DNA of 64,000 nucleotides from Comamonadaceae bacterium (GCA_027488735.1 JAIYBB010000001.1:310001-374000), one strand, 5' to 3'; shown: positions 19,753-29,719, numbered from the stretch's first letter. Notes: a model not told the origin generated them from the letters alone. A program made the numbers and translations.

Positions 19753-20804
19753 AAGCACCTCAAAAGATTTTGATCGTCAAGCTCTCGTCCCTGGGCGACG
19801 TGGTGCATGCCATGCCTGCAGTCCAAGACCTGCGTACGGCTTTTCCACGAGCCCGTATCGACTGGGTGGTGGAGCGCGGCTTTGCGCCGCTGGTGGCGCG
19901 CTGCGAGGGCGTGGCACGCGTGATTCCTTGTGACCTCCGCGCCTGGAGCAAACAGCCATTCGCCAGTGCCACCCGTGCCGCTTGGCGCAGCTTCAAGTCG
20001 GACTTGCAGCACGACGCCTATGACGCGGTCATCGACTTGCATGGCCTCAGCAAATCTGCGCTGGTGGCTTGGCTTGCCCGCACCACACCAGCGGGCCGCC
20101 GCTATGCCATGGCCAACCAGACCGAAGGCTCGGGCTACGAGGCGCCCACCCGCTGGGTGGCAGACACCGCGATTACGCTGGAGCCCCATGTGCACGCGGT
20201 GCAGCGCGGCCGCTTGCTGTGTGCAAAGGCGCTGGGTTACACGCCTGCCGACACGCTACGTTTCGGGCTGGTGGGTCAGTCCAAGGCTTTGAGCGCGCCG
20301 CTGCCAAAGCACCTGGGTCATGCCAACAACCCCTTTGTGCCCCGCAAGCCTTTGGTGGCGCTGGTGCACGGCACCTCGCGTGCCGACAAAGAGTGGCCGC
20401 TGGACCACTGGATTGCACTGGGCCGCCGATTGAATGATGCAGGCTTTGGCGTAGCCTTGCCCCATGCCGGCGCCCGCGAGCTGGCGACCAGCCAGGCGAT
20501 TGCAGCCGGGCTCGACGAGGCCTGGGTGCTCCCTTCTGTGGGGCTGGATGTGCTGACCGACACCTTGGCCCACTGCGCCGGCGTGGTAGGCGTCGACAGC
20601 GGCGTGAGCCACATTGCCGTCGCGTTGGACTTGCCGCACGTGCAGATCTACAACTTCAACACCGCCTGGCGTACCGGCCCTGCAGCGCTCGATGCGCGTG
20701 GCAAGCCCGCGCGGCAATGCAGCGTATACGCGCAGCCGTGCCCGGATGTGGAGTCCGTGTGGTCCGCTTGGGAGGCATTGGCTACGCCAGTGCTGAGCCG
20801 CTGA
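19749..20804 (+). CDS. waaC: Lipopolysaccharide heptosyltransferase I
   Basis: 351 aa from the TTG at 19749, whose TTGA overlaps the upstream TGA; this start gives the family N-terminus KILIVKLSSLGDVVHAMPAV. Other GT9 marks are VALVHGTSRADKEWPLDHWIALGRRL, the donor-site region, and AGVVGVDSGVSHIAVALDLP. It adds the first L-glycero-D-manno-heptose to Kdo2-lipid A at the inner face of the inner membrane. Gene order pgm-waaC-waaA with tiny gaps indicates one LPS inner-core transcription unit. Confidence 0.94.
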   Translation: MKAPQKILIVKLSSLGDVVHAMPAVQDLRTAFPRARIDWVVERGFAPLVARCEGVARVIPCDLRAWSKQPFASATRAAWRSFKSDLQHDAYDAVIDLHGLSKSALVAWLARTTPAGRRYAMANQTEGSGYEAPTRWVADTAITLEPHVHAVQRGRLLCAKALGYTPADTLRFGLVGQSKALSAPLPKHLGHANNPFVPRKPLVALVHGTSRADKEWPLDHWIALGRRLNDAGFGVALPHAGARELATSQAIAAGLDEAWVLPSVGLDVLTDTLAHCAGVVGVDSGVSHIAVALDLPHVQIYNFNTAWRTGPAALDARGKPARQCSVYAQPCPDVESVWSAWEALATPVLSR

Positions 20805-20823
20805 ATCTGCCAGCGAAAAAACC

Positions 20824-22167
20824 ATGTTGCGTGCCCTCTATTCACTGTTGACCTTTGCCGCCGAACCCCTGGTGCGGCGCAAACTGGCACGCCGCGCCAA
20901 GGTAGAGCCTCTGTATGGCGAGTGGGTGGAGCAGCGCTTCGGTCACTACGACTTTGCCACTTGGCCGGCGACCGGTACAAATAGCGCTCCAGTGGTCTGG
21001 CTGCACGCCGTGTCGCTGGGCGAAACCCGCGCCGCTGCCGCCTTGCTGGCCCGCTTGCGCGAGAGCCTGCCCGGCATGCGCTTGGTGCTCACCCATGGCA
21101 CAGCCACAGGCAGGGAGGCCGGCAAAGCCTTGCTGCAGCGGGGCGATGTGCAAGTCTGGCAACCGTGGGACACGCCTGCAGCGGTGGGCCGGTTTCTGGC
21201 GTACTTCCGGCCTGATGTGGGCATGCTGATGGAGACTGAGGTCTGGCCCAATCTGGTGGCCGGCTGTGCACAGCAAGGCGTACCGCTGTGCTTGGTTAAC
21301 GCCCGCATGAGCGACAAGACTTACCAGCAATCCCGGCGCTTGCGCTGGCTGGCCGGCCCGGCGTATCGCAGCCTGCATGCTGTGTGGGCCCAGAGCGAAG
21401 CCGATGCGCAGCGCCTGAGCGCCTTGGGTGCACCAGTGAAGGGTGTGCTGGGCAACTTCAAGTTCGACGCCACGCCCGATGCCGCGCTGATGGCCAAAGG
21501 CCGCGCCTGGCGCGCAGCCGCGGGTCGCCCGGTGCTGATGTTTGCCAGTTCGCGGGAAGGCGAAGAGCAGATGTTGCTCGACGTTATGAAACAAAAATGG
21601 CCCCTGGCGCACGTGGAATATGCGCGAGAAGCTCCTGAAATCATAGCGAATGATCCGGCGAAAAGTGCTCCATTGCCGTTCCAGCTGCTGGTAGTGCCAC
21701 GCCACCCGCAGCGCTTTGCCGGAGTTGCGCAGCTGTTTGCCGATGCCGGCTACTCCGTGGCTCAGCGCAGCCAGTGGGGCGAAGCGCCAGAGACCGCAGA
21801 CGTGTGGGTGGGCGACTCGCTGGGTGAAATGGCGCTTTACTTCGGCTTGGCCCATGTGGCTTTGCTGGGTGGCAGCTTCGCACCTCTGGGCGGGCAGAAC
21901 CTGATCGAAGCCGCGGCCTGCGGCGTGCCGGTTTTCATGGGCCCGCACCTCTTCAATTTCACCGAGGCCTCCACGCTGGCTGCAGAGGCCGGTGCTGCTC
22001 TGCAGTGCGCTGACCTTGCCCATGCCGTGACAGAAGCTGTGGCAACTGCCACTGACGCCAACCGTTTGCAAGGCATGCAAGACGCCGCCTTGGGCCTGGG
22101 TGCCGCGCACCGGGGAGCGGCAATGAAAACGGCCACTGAAGTGGCCGCTGTCATTCGAAATAACTAA
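20824..22167 (+). CDS. waaA: 3-deoxy-D-manno-octulosonic acid (Kdo) transferase
   Basis: 447 aa GT30 enzyme. Typical segments are the N-terminal membrane anchor region (MLRALYSLLTFAAEPLVRRKL), VVWLHAVSLGETRAAAALLARL with the catalytic Glu, VLTHGTATGREAGKALL, METEVWPNLVAGC and the C-terminal ALLGGSFAPLGGQNLIEAAACGVPVFMGPHLFNF. It attaches Kdo residues to lipid IVA. A copy of the dispersed repeat lies inside the coding frame at 21621-21650 (residues about 267-276), in the loop between the two Rossmann domains, as a tolerated in-frame insertion. Confidence 0.96.
   Translation: MLRALYSLLTFAAEPLVRRKLARRAKVEPLYGEWVEQRFGHYDFATWPATGTNSAPVVWLHAVSLGETRAAAALLARLRESLPGMRLVLTHGTATGREAGKALLQRGDVQVWQPWDTPAAVGRFLAYFRPDVGMLMETEVWPNLVAGCAQQGVPLCLVNARMSDKTYQQSRRLRWLAGPAYRSLHAVWAQSEADAQRLSALGAPVKGVLGNFKFDATPDAALMAKGRAWRAAAGRPVLMFASSREGEEQMLLDVMKQKWPLAHVEYAREAPEIIANDPAKSAPLPFQLLVVPRHPQRFAGVAQLFADAGYSVAQRSQWGEAPETADVWVGDSLGEMALYFGLAHVALLGGSFAPLGGQNLIEAAACGVPVFMGPHLFNFTEASTLAAEAGAALQCADLAHAVTEAVATATDANRLQGMQDAALGLGAAHRGAAMKTATEVAAVIRNN
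21621..21650 (+). repeat. Dispersed palindromic repeat, copy 2 (inside waaA)
   Basis: TGCGCGAGAAGCTCC, TGAAATC, ATAGCGAA. It reads in frame through waaA. The flanking CTGGCGC and GGAATA also occur beside copy 3 at 22173-22202, so the homology between the two copies extends past the palindrome. Confidence 0.6.
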
Positions 22168-22172
22168 GGCAG

Positions 22173-22202
22173 TTCGCTATAGAATTTATAGCTGCTCGCG
22201 CA
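22173..22202 (-). repeat. Dispersed palindromic repeat, copy 3
   Basis: On the minus strand: TGCGCGAGCAGCTAT, AAATTC, TATAGCGAA. This is one of the best-preserved copies, intergenic between convergent waaA and tolC, where the GCTAT/ATAGC hairpin could also slow transcription. Confidence 0.75.
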
Positions 22203-22257
22203 TATTCCTCAGGCGCCAGCGGCACTTCTCGTTCCAAAGTACCCCTGCAGGTGGTAT

Positions 22258-23592
22258 TCAGGGCACCAGCTGGCTGTTGATAGGCGCCAAGTCCTCGGCC
22301 TTGAGCGTGCCGGCGGCTTGCTTGAGCTTCAATCCACCCACCAGCACGTCGTAGCGCGCCTTGGCCAGCGTGGCCTTGGTGCTAAAGAGCTGGCTCTGGC
22401 TGTTGAGCACATCGATGTTGATGCGCACTCCCACTTGGTAGCCCAGTTTGTTGGCATCCAAGGCGCTTTGGCTGGAGGTTTCTGCTGCTTCATAGGCCTT
22501 CACCTGGGCCTGACCGCTTTGCACGCCGAAGTAGGCGGTGCGGGTGGCCTGGGCGATGGTGCGGCGGCTGGCTTCCAGATCGGTGCGGGCTTTTTCTTCC
22601 AGCGCCAGGGTCTCCTTGATGCGGTTCTGGGTGGCAAAGCCGGCAAACAAGGGCAGGTTGAAGCTCACGCCTACGGTGGCTACATTCACCCTGCTGTCAC
22701 CCACCGCCTGGTTGGTGCCGTTGTTGTTGACGGCCGAGTAACTGCCGGTCAGATCCAGTGTGGGCTTGTGGCCGGCTTCTGCTTTGGCGGTTTCCAGCTT
22801 GGCCACTTCCAGGGCTACTTTCAGCTGCGCCAGTGCGGGGTGCTGGTCTTCCGACTGTTGCACCCAGGCTTCCGGGTCCGCGGGCACCAATGGTGCCAAC
22901 ACAATCGGTGCAGCCAAGGGCTTGGGCGATGCATTGCTCACGCCCACCAGCTGGTTCAGGGCGATGGACTTGACACGCAGGTCGTTCTCGGCGGCCAGCT
23001 CCTGGGCGACCACCAGGTCAAAGCGGGCCTGGGCTTCGCGGGTGTCGGTGATGGTGGAGGTGCCCACCTCGAAGTTGCGTTTGGCAGAGGCCAGTTGTTC
23101 CGCAACAGCGGCCTTCTGGGCTTTCACAAAGGTCAGGCTATCGGTGGAGGCCAAAACGTCAAAGTAGGCTTGGCTTACCCGCACGATCAGATCTTGTTCA
23201 GAAGCCAGCAACTGGGCTTTGGCGGCTTCAACGCTCTTCATGCCTTGCTCGTAGCTGGCCTTGTTGACAGGACGGTACAGGGGCTGGGATGCGCTGATGG
23301 TGGCGGTTTGCGAGCCGTAGCTGCGGTCGGGGTTGGGCAGGATTTCCTGGTTGGAGCGGCTGGCGCCCATCCCGAAGTTGGCGGTAGGCAGCAGCAAGGC
23401 CTTGGCCTGTTCGGCCTTGGCCAGGTTGGCGTCATACAGGCTCTTGGCAGACTGGTAGCTGGCGTCATAACCACGGGCTGCGGTGTACAGGTCCTGCAGG
23501 CTCTGGGCAGACGACTGGGAGGCAGCAAACGCGCCGGCCAATGCCCAAGCAATGGGAAGCAGGCGCAGTCGTGGGGTGGTAGGGCGGTACAT
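22258..23592 (-). CDS. tolC: TolC-family outer-membrane efflux protein
   Basis: 444 aa. Signal peptide at residues 1-29 (cleavage after ASQSSAQ), then SLQDLYTAARGYDASYQSAKSLYDANLAKAEQAKALLLP, the classical start of TolC, and two repeats of helical hairpin sequence (KASYEQGMKSVEAAKAQLLASEQDLIVRVSQAYFDVL; LEASRRTIAQATRTAYFGVQSGQAQVKAYE). It forms the trimeric outer-membrane duct of tripartite pumps and type I secretion. It is the last gene of the minus-strand run that begins with tetR, MFP and RND genes, suggesting it serves that pump. Confidence 0.94.
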   Translation of the reverse strand: MYRPTTPRLRLLPIAWALAGAFAASQSSAQSLQDLYTAARGYDASYQSAKSLYDANLAKAEQAKALLLPTANFGMGASRSNQEILPNPDRSYGSQTATISASQPLYRPVNKASYEQGMKSVEAAKAQLLASEQDLIVRVSQAYFDVLASTDSLTFVKAQKAAVAEQLASAKRNFEVGTSTITDTREAQARFDLVVAQELAAENDLRVKSIALNQLVGVSNASPKPLAAPIVLAPLVPADPEAWVQQSEDQHPALAQLKVALEVAKLETAKAEAGHKPTLDLTGSYSAVNNNGTNQAVGDSRVNVATVGVSFNLPLFAGFATQNRIKETLALEEKARTDLEASRRTIAQATRTAYFGVQSGQAQVKAYEAAETSSQSALDANKLGYQVGVRINIDVLNSQSQLFSTKATLAKARYDVLVGGLKLKQAAGTLKAEDLAPINSQLVP

Positions 23593-23639
23593 GGATGGCT
23601 TTCTCAGTCAAGGTGTCAAAAAAAGAAAAAATCAGTGCC

Positions 23640-23981
23640 TCAATAGCGTGGAACCTGTTTATCCCGCTCTACAGACCAGGCGTCTATGCCGCCGGCCACA
23701 TTAGCCAGCTTCTCGAACCCCCGGTTGTGCAGAAACAGGGCCACTTGCATGCTGCGCACTCCGTGGTGGCAGAGGCAGGCGATGGGCCGGTCAGCCGGCA
23801 GCTCCTGCAAGCGATCCGGAATTCCGCCCATGGGCATGCTGAGCACTTCCAGTCCGTCCGGAGCCACGCTGGCCAAGGCCAGTTCGTGGGGCTCGCGCAC
23901 GTCCAGCACCAAAGGCTGGCCATGGCCTTCCACACTGACGTACCAGGCTTCGAGCTCAGCGGGACGGATTTGACTGATCAT
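23640..23981 (-). CDS. Single-domain rhodanese-like protein
   Basis: 113 aa. The rhodanese active-site loop is CHHGVRS (Cys near residue 81 in IACLCHHGVRSMQVALFLHNRGF), and PLVLDVREPHELALASV is the CH2A-like motif. Single-domain cytosolic rhodaneses carry sulfane sulfur on the loop Cys; substrate unknown. The gene is 15 nt after pcm and 47 nt before tolC on the same strand, a conserved pcm-rhodanese-tolC order as far as I recall for Comamonadaceae. Confidence 0.9.
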   Translation of the reverse strand: MISQIRPAELEAWYVSVEGHGQPLVLDVREPHELALASVAPDGLEVLSMPMGGIPDRLQELPADRPIACLCHHGVRSMQVALFLHNRGFEKLANVAGGIDAWSVERDKQVPRY

Positions 23982-23996
23982 GCAATGCCGCCCGGG

Positions 23997-24650
23997 TCAG
24001 AACTGGAAGCGCTCCGGTTCCGCAAAGCCTTGCAGGCGCTGGACCACGGTTTCCCAGGAGGCCACCGTGCGGAAGTCGGTTTCGCTGGTGCGGGTGACGA
24101 TAGTGCAGTTCATGACCGGGTCATCGCCGACGATGGCGCCCAGGCGGCCGCCTATCGTGAGGTGCTGCAGCAGGTCCTGCGGAATCTGACCGACAGAGCC
24201 GCTTAGCAGAATCACGTCGAATTTGCCCTCGGAGGCGCCGAGCTTGGAGCCATCGCCTTCGCGCACGGCGACATTGCTCAGACCGGCTTGGGTCAGGTTG
24301 CTGCGGGCCATGGCGGCGAGTTCAGGCACGATTTCCAGTGTGAGCACCTGGCGGGCGCGGTGGGCCAACAGCGCAGCCATGAATCCGGAGCCGGAGCCTA
24401 CCTCCAACACAGTTTCGTGGGATTGGACAGCCAGGTCCTGCAAAAGGCGGGCTTCCAGGCGGGGGGCGAGCATGCACTGGCCGGCGGGCAGAGGGATTTC
24501 GAGGTCGGCAAATGCCAGGCTCTTGTGGGCCGCGGGCACAAATTCGTCACGGTGCACGTTGTCCAGCAGCTCCAGAACCTGGAGGTCGAGCACATTCCAG
24601 GGGCGGATTTGTTGCTCGATCATGTTGAAACGGGCTTGATTCGGATGCAT
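23997..24650 (-). CDS. Protein-L-isoaspartate O-methyltransferase family protein
   Basis: 217 aa from ATG 24650 (AAGGAAA 8 nt upstream); a longer frame starts at 24689. The SAM motif I is VLEVGSGSGFMAALLAHRA, preceded by the family stretch MIEQQIRPWNVLD and GQCMLAPRLEARLLQDL. This belongs to the PCMT superfamily subgroup common in alpha- and betaproteobacteria that lacks part of the canonical Pcm catalytic set, so isoaspartate repair is likely but not certain. It lies 42 nt downstream of the RND pump gene in the same operon-like run. Confidence 0.85.
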   Translation of the reverse strand: MHPNQARFNMIEQQIRPWNVLDLQVLELLDNVHRDEFVPAAHKSLAFADLEIPLPAGQCMLAPRLEARLLQDLAVQSHETVLEVGSGSGFMAALLAHRARQVLTLEIVPELAAMARSNLTQAGLSNVAVREGDGSKLGASEGKFDVILLSGSVGQIPQDLLQHLTIGGRLGAIVGDDPVMNCTIVTRTSETDFRTVASWETVVQRLQGFAEPERFQF

Positions 24651-24692
24651 GGCAAAGTTTCCTTGGGTCACGTTAAACGGGTGTGACAAATT

Positions 24693-27600
24693 TTACCGGC
24701 CGGTGGCGGTTGAGCCGGTCCACCAGCGTCTGGCCCATTGCGCCAGATCGTCCATGTAGCAATACACCACAGGAACCACGACCAGCGTGAGCAGTGACGA
24801 GGTAATCACCCCACCGATCACTGCCTGTCCCATGGGAGCACGCATTTCGGCACCCTCGCTCAGCGCAAAGGCCAGCGGCACCATGCCGAAAATCATGGCC
24901 AGCGTAGTCATCAGGATGGGGCGCAGGCGCACTTTGGCGGCCAGCAGCAGGGCTTCAGAGCGGGGCAATCCGGGGATGGCATTGCCTTGGCTATCGATGC
25001 TGTCTTCCCGCGCGCGGATGGCAAAGTCCACCAGCAGAATTGCGTTTTTGGTGACCAGGCCCATCAGCATCACCACACCGATGATGGAGAACATGGACAG
25101 CGTGGAGTTGAACATCATCAGCGCCAGCACCACGCCGATCAGCGTGAGCGGCAAAGAGGTCATCAGCGCCAGTGGTTGCAGGAAGCTCTTGAACTGGCTG
25201 GCCAGGATCATGTAAATGAACACGATGGCCAGCACCAGCGCCGAGATGGCGTAGCCGAAAGCCTCGGCCATGTCTTTGGTGGAGCCGCTGAACTTGTAGC
25301 TGTAGCCCGGTGGTAGGCTGATGCTGTCCATGGCCGTTTTGATGTCTGCCGAGACTTCTCCGGCCGAGCGCCCCGACACGTTGCCGCTAATAGACACCTC
25401 GCGGGTGAGGTCGCGGCGGTTGATCTGGTTCGGGCCGGTGGATTCGCGCACATCGGCCACTTGGTTCAGGCGCACGATGCGGGCGCTGCCATCGGAGTTA
25501 TTCCCCACCGTAAAGGGCAGCCTCTGCAGGTCAGATGCCGCATTGCGGGCATCCGGTGCGAGGCGCACATTGACGTCGTAAGTCTGGTCATCCGGCGCAC
25601 GCCAGTTACCCACGGTTTTGCCGGCAATCAGGGTGCGCAGTGCACTGCCGATCTGGGCCACATTAAGCCCGAGGTCGGAGGCCGCATCGCGTCGCACCTG
25701 TACATCCAGTGTGGGCTTGTTGGGCTTCATGCTGGAGTCCAAGTCAACGAGGCCGGGAACATCTCGCACCTTCTCCAGCGCCACCGCAGTGAGCCGCTCC
25801 AGCTCATGGGTATCAGGCCCCTGGATGGAAAAAAGAATCTGCTTTTGCCCGCCCACTGCATCGAGCAGTCCCACGTGGGTGACGGTGATGCCTGCCACAT
25901 TGCGCAGGCGCTGGCGCAGCTTCACCGACATCTGGTCCACGCTCAGACTTCGGTCTTTGCGGTCCACGAGTCGGATGTAAATGTTGGCGTAAATCTTTCC
26001 TGCCGCGTTGCCGGTGTTGATAGTGGTGAGCGTGTACCGCACCTCGGGGAATTCGCGAATGATGGCCTCGACCTGACGGGCCCGGGATTCAGTCACTTCC
26101 AGCGACGAACCGACCGGTGTATTGAAGGTCAGCGAAGTCTCTGAGAAGTCCGATTTGGGCACGAATTCGGTGCCCAGCAATGGCACCATGAAAATGCTGC
26201 CCACAAAAATGCCGACCGCAATAAACACGGTGGCCAGCTTGTGCAGCAGTGCCCAGCGCAGGATGCTCTGATAGCCCTCAGCCAAGGCCTCGGTACCGCG
26301 GTCAAACAGGCCGGTGACGCGGCCTATGGTCTTCTCGTAAAGGGTGACTGGAGCATGGCCTTTGCCATGGTTTTCGATGCTGGGGTCGTGCCAGATGCTG
26401 GAGAGCATGGGATCTAGCGTGAAGCTCACGAACATCGAGATCAAAACGGCCGCCACGATGGTGATACCGAACTCGTGGAAAAACTTGCCGATGATGCCGC
26501 CCATGAAGCCGATGGGTAGAAACACCGCCACGATCGAGAGCGTGGTAGCCAGTACGGCCAGGCCGATTTCCTGGGTGCCGTCCAGCGAGGCGTTGTAGGC
26601 GTTTTTGCCCATCTGCACGTGGCGCACGATGTTTTCACGCACCACGATGGCGTCATCTATCAGCAGGCCCACGCACAAGGACAATGCCATCAGCGTGATC
26701 ATGTTGATGGTGAAGCCGAAGGCATGCATGAACAGGAACGTGCCTATCAACGCAATCGGCAGGGTGAGCCCGGTAATGACGGTAGAGCGCCAGGAGTTCA
26801 GGAACAAGAACACGATGAGCACGGTGAGCACCGCGCCTTCAATCAGCGTCTGGCGCACGTTGTTGACGGACACCCGGATCTGGCGCGAACCATCGGTGAT
26901 CTGCTCGAGCCGCACGCCGGGCGGCAGCTGCTTTTGCATCTCCGCGAGTGCTTTGACCAGGCCGTCCACCACCACGATAGTGTTTTCGTCCTGCGACTTC
27001 TGCACATTCATCAGCAGAGTGCGCTGGCCGTTGTAGAGCGCAAGAGTTTCAGCCTCCTGGGCACCGTCAGCTACGCGGGCTACCTGGTCCAGCCGCACCG
27101 GGGTCCCGTTCTTGCGGGCCACGATGATGCGGCCGAAATCTTCAGGTCGCTGCATGCGGGCCTGCACCTGGATCACCCGCTCCTGCTCATTGGAATGGAT
27201 GGTGCCCAGTGGCAAATCCTGGTTCTCATTGGTGACGGCGGTCACCACCTGTTCCGGCGTGACGCCAAAGGATTCCAGCGCCTGCGGGTTGAGGTAGAGA
27301 TTGATCTCGCGCTTGGTCCCTCCCACCAACGTGACTGAGCCTACGCCACGGACGTTTTCCAGGCGTTTTTTGAAGTTCTGTTCCGCCCAGTTGGTGAGCT
27401 CGACCGCGGTCAGCGCTTTACCGCCCTGAGTGGTATCCGGCAATACCGCGACGGACCAGACCGCGCGGGAAGACGGGTCAAACCGCAGCACGCGGGGTTC
27501 TTTCACCTCGGTGCGCAGCAGGGGTTTGATAGCGGCCACTTTTTCACGCACATCTTCAGCGGCTTTGCGGCCGTCGATATGCAGTCCGAACTCGATGACC

Positions 27601-27872
27601 ACTACGCTCTGGCCTTCATAGCTGCGGGAGGTGAGGGCGTTGATGCCGGCGATCGAGTTGACGCCTTCTTCCACTTTTTTGGAGACTTCGCTCTCCACAA
27701 TCTCGGGCGATGCGCCGGGATAGTCGGTAATCACCACCACCACCGGGAAGTCGATGTTCGGGAACTGGTCTACCTGCAAGCGTTGTAGCGAAAACAGGCC
27801 CAGCACCACCAAGGCCAACATGACCATGGTGGCAAACACCGGGTTCTGGAGGCTAACGCGGGTGAACCACAT
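24693..27872 (-). CDS. RND multidrug efflux transporter (AcrB/MdtB type, HAE1)
   Basis: 1059 aa inner-membrane proton antiporter with twelve helices and two large periplasmic loops. The N-terminus [21 protein letters not shown] and [13 protein letters not shown] are typical, and helix 4 carries the proton-relay aspartates in [17 protein letters not shown]. The second half repeats the fold ([38 protein letters not shown]). It pumps drugs or lipids from the periplasm through TolC. Its ATG overlaps the TGA of the membrane-fusion gene, and that junction lies beside a degenerate copy of the dispersed repeat. Substrate unknown; sequence places it with HAE1, not the metal-type CusA. Confidence 0.95.
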   Translation of the reverse strand: MWFTRVSLQNPVFATMVMLALVVLGLFSLQRLQVDQFPNIDFPVVVVITDYPGASPEIVESEVSKKVEEGVNSIAGINALTSRSYEGQSVVVIEFGLHIDGRKAAEDVREKVAAIKPLLRTEVKEPRVLRFDPSSRAVWSVAVLPDTTQGGKALTAVELTNWAEQNFKKRLENVRGVGSVTLVGGTKREINLYLNPQALESFGVTPEQVVTAVTNENQDLPLGTIHSNEQERVIQVQARMQRPEDFGRIIVARKNGTPVRLDQVARVADGAQEAETLALYNGQRTLLMNVQKSQDENTIVVVDGLVKALAEMQKQLPPGVRLEQITDGSRQIRVSVNNVRQTLIEGAVLTVLIVFLFLNSWRSTVITGLTLPIALIGTFLFMHAFGFTINMITLMALSLCVGLLIDDAIVVRENIVRHVQMGKNAYNASLDGTQEIGLAVLATTLSIVAVFLPIGFMGGIIGKFFHEFGITIVAAVLISMFVSFTLDPMLSSIWHDPSIENHGKGHAPVTLYEKTIGRVTGLFDRGTEALAEGYQSILRWALLHKLATVFIAVGIFVGSIFMVPLLGTEFVPKSDFSETSLTFNTPVGSSLEVTESRARQVEAIIREFPEVRYTLTTINTGNAAGKIYANIYIRLVDRKDRSLSVDQMSVKLRQRLRNVAGITVTHVGLLDAVGGQKQILFSIQGPDTHELERLTAVALEKVRDVPGLVDLDSSMKPNKPTLDVQVRRDAASDLGLNVAQIGSALRTLIAGKTVGNWRAPDDQTYDVNVRLAPDARNAASDLQRLPFTVGNNSDGSARIVRLNQVADVRESTGPNQINRRDLTREVSISGNVSGRSAGEVSADIKTAMDSISLPPGYSYKFSGSTKDMAEAFGYAISALVLAIVFIYMILASQFKSFLQPLALMTSLPLTLIGVVLALMMFNSTLSMFSIIGVVMLMGLVTKNAILLVDFAIRAREDSIDSQGNAIPGLPRSEALLLAAKVRLRPILMTTLAMIFGMVPLAFALSEGAEMRAPMGQAVIGGVITSSLLTLVVVPVVYCYMDDLAQWARRWWTGSTATGR

Positions 27873-29005
27873 CAGTTGTTTCCTGCTGCGTTTTTGATAG
27901 CAGTTCCCGCACGCAAGGCGCCGACTGCGCCGGCAAGAACGGGGGTGCCTTCGGGAATACCTTTGATACTGACCATGGCCATGCCGTTGGCCTCACCACG
28001 CTCACCCAGCTCCACGGTCTGGTGGGCGACTTTGCTGTCTTGCACCCACTGCACATAGGGTTGGGGCTTGTCGGTGCGTATGGCGCTCACCGGCAAAGCC
28101 AAGGTGCGGCTAACACCCACAGCCAGTGCGCCCTGGGCGAACAGGCCTTGGCGCAGGCCTTCAGGCTTGTCCAGGCTCAGGTACACCAGCACCGAGCGGC
28201 TACCGGCTACCGCGCTGGGGTTGATGCGTGCGACCCGGGCTTGCAGGCTCTGGGCAGAGCCTTCCACCACCAGCTTGGCGCTTTGGCCGGGCTTGACGCC
28301 TAACGAGTCCGCAGCGGCGATATTGGCTTCCACTTCCAGGCGGCTCAGGTCCACGATTTCCAGTACGCGCCCATCAATCGCCACCCGCTCACCGGGTTGG
28401 GTCAGGCGCTGTGCCACTTGGCCCGAGATGGGCGCGCGCAGCACCGTGTCTTCGAGCGACTTGGAGGCCACATCCACACCAGCCATGGCTGCGCGATAAG
28501 AAGCTTCGGCTGCAGCGAGGCTGGCGCTGGAGGATTCCAGTGCAGTCTGTGAGATGAATCCTTGCTCCACCAACTTGCGGTTGTTCTCAAAGCTGCGGCG
28601 GGCGATATCCACCTGCGCTTTGGCTGACTCGGCTTGCTGTTGGGCCTGGCGGGTGCGGGCCTGGTATTCCGTGGAGTCCACGCGGGCGAGCACTTGGCCG
28701 GCTTTGACCATATCGCCTTCGCGCACGGTCAGCCCTTGCAGTTCGCCGGCGACACGGGCTTTCACAAAGGCTGAGCTCACCGCTTTGATCGGGCCGGAAA
28801 CCGGCAGGGTGCGTGTGAGCTCCACGGTGCTGGCGCGCACAAGATCTGCGGGGCCCAGTTCCAGGCTGACGGGCACTTTGAGGGCGGCCTGTTGGCTTTC
28901 CAGCACCTCTTTTTTTGCTTTATTGCTGGCAACGAGTCGCAAGCCTACGCCGGCGATGACAGCCACGCTGATAGCCACGGTGGTCCATTTGATCCAGGGT
29001 TTCAT
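27872..29005 (-). CDS. RND efflux periplasmic adaptor (membrane fusion protein)
   Basis: 377 aa. An N-terminal membrane anchor (about 8-25) without a lipobox is followed by a biotinyl-lipoyl half (VKARVAGELQGLTVREGDMVKAGQVLARVD), a coiled-coil hairpin rich in Ala/Gln/Glu, the second lipoyl half (LRAPISGQVAQRLTQPGERVAIDG) and a beta-barrel region. It links the RND pump to TolC. It starts 4 nt after the TetR gene and shares a stop/start overlap with the RND gene. Its last dozen residues are encoded by a degenerate copy of the dispersed repeat. Confidence 0.94.
   Translation of the reverse strand: MKPWIKWTTVAISVAVIAGVGLRLVASNKAKKEVLESQQAALKVPVSLELGPADLVRASTVELTRTLPVSGPIKAVSSAFVKARVAGELQGLTVREGDMVKAGQVLARVDSTEYQARTRQAQQQAESAKAQVDIARRSFENNRKLVEQGFISQTALESSSASLAAAEASYRAAMAGVDVASKSLEDTVLRAPISGQVAQRLTQPGERVAIDGRVLEIVDLSRLEVEANIAAADSLGVKPGQSAKLVVEGSAQSLQARVARINPSAVAGSRSVLVYLSLDKPEGLRQGLFAQGALAVGVSRTLALPVSAIRTDKPQPYVQWVQDSKVAHQTVELGERGEANGMAMVSIKGIPEGTPVLAGAVGALRAGTAIKNAAGNN
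27884..27911 (-). repeat. Dispersed palindromic repeat, copy 4 (degenerate)
   Basis: On the minus strand: TGCGGGAACTGCTAT, CAAAAAC, GCAGCA. It matches copy 6 (GCTATCAAAAGCGTAGC) in the core. It encodes the C-terminal residues of the membrane-fusion protein just before its stop. Confidence 0.5.
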
Positions 29006-29009
29006 AGTG

Positions 29010-29696
29010 TCAGGATGCTCCGGATGCGGCGGGCGTGCGGACCGTCAGCCCCAGCAGCAGGTTGTCGATATGGGTGTTGAGATAAGTGACGGGGTCCAAC
29101 TCCGCCTCGTTGGCAGCGCAATGTCCAATGGAGTGGCGCCACAAGGCCAGAAACATCATGGGTGCGAGCAGAAGGTAGACGCCATATTCCACATTGAGCT
29201 GCCTGAACTCGCCGGAATCCACACCCCGCTGCAAGATGCGGCGGATCAAGTCGTTACCGGGGGTAACCACTTCTTCCTGGTAAAAAGCTGCAAGTTCGGG
29301 AAAGTTGCCTGCTTCGCTCATCATCAACTTTGAAATACCGGACGCTTTGGTCGAACCTACACGCTCCCACCAAGCGGTCATGCAGTAGCGCAGCAAGTCC
29401 GCGCTATTGCCTTCGAAGGTTTCCAGCTCAGCGCCCCACTCGGAGAAGCGGCCAGAGATGTTTTCACGGACCACCGCTTTGAACAGCTCTTCTTTGCTGG
29501 AGAAATACAAAAACAAGGTGCCCTTTGACACGCCGGCCAGTTTGGCGACCTCTTCTGCCCGCGTGGCGGCAAAGCCTTTTTCTACAAACAATTCCAACGC
29601 GGCGGCCAGCAGCTCGCCCGGACGTGCGTCTTTGCGGCGCTCGCGCTTGGAACGCGCGCTGGCTGCAATGTCACAAAGGGTGGGGAGGGTTGGCAT
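29010..29696 (-). CDS. TetR/AcrR-family transcriptional regulator
   Basis: 228 aa. After a basic N-terminus, a TetR helix-turn-helix spans roughly residues 26-72: ELLAAALELFVEKGFAATRAEEVAKLAGVSKGTLFLYFSSKEELFKAVV. The remaining helical domain would bind the inducer and dimerise. It is the first gene of tetR-MFP-RND and reads in the same direction, so it most likely represses its own promoter and the pump, with the operator in the AT-rich stretch just after the -10 box (29720-29725). Confidence 0.93.
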   Translation of the reverse strand: MPTLPTLCDIAASARSKRERRKDARPGELLAAALELFVEKGFAATRAEEVAKLAGVSKGTLFLYFSSKEELFKAVVRENISGRFSEWGAELETFEGNSADLLRYCMTAWWERVGSTKASGISKLMMSEAGNFPELAAFYQEEVVTPGNDLIRRILQRGVDSGEFRQLNVEYGVYLLLAPMMFLALWRHSIGHCAANEAELDPVTYLNTHIDNLLLGLTVRTPAASGAS

Positions 29697-29719
29697 ATAT
29701 TACTGACTGGTTGGTTATT

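Noticed and set aside
20842..22110. A 422-codon minus-strand frame opposite waaA
   Set aside because: Codon shadow of waaA with no recognisable domain.
27528..27546. TTTGATAGCGG inside the RND pump gene as a repeat copy
   Set aside because: Only half of the palindrome is present and the residues fit the normal RND sequence.
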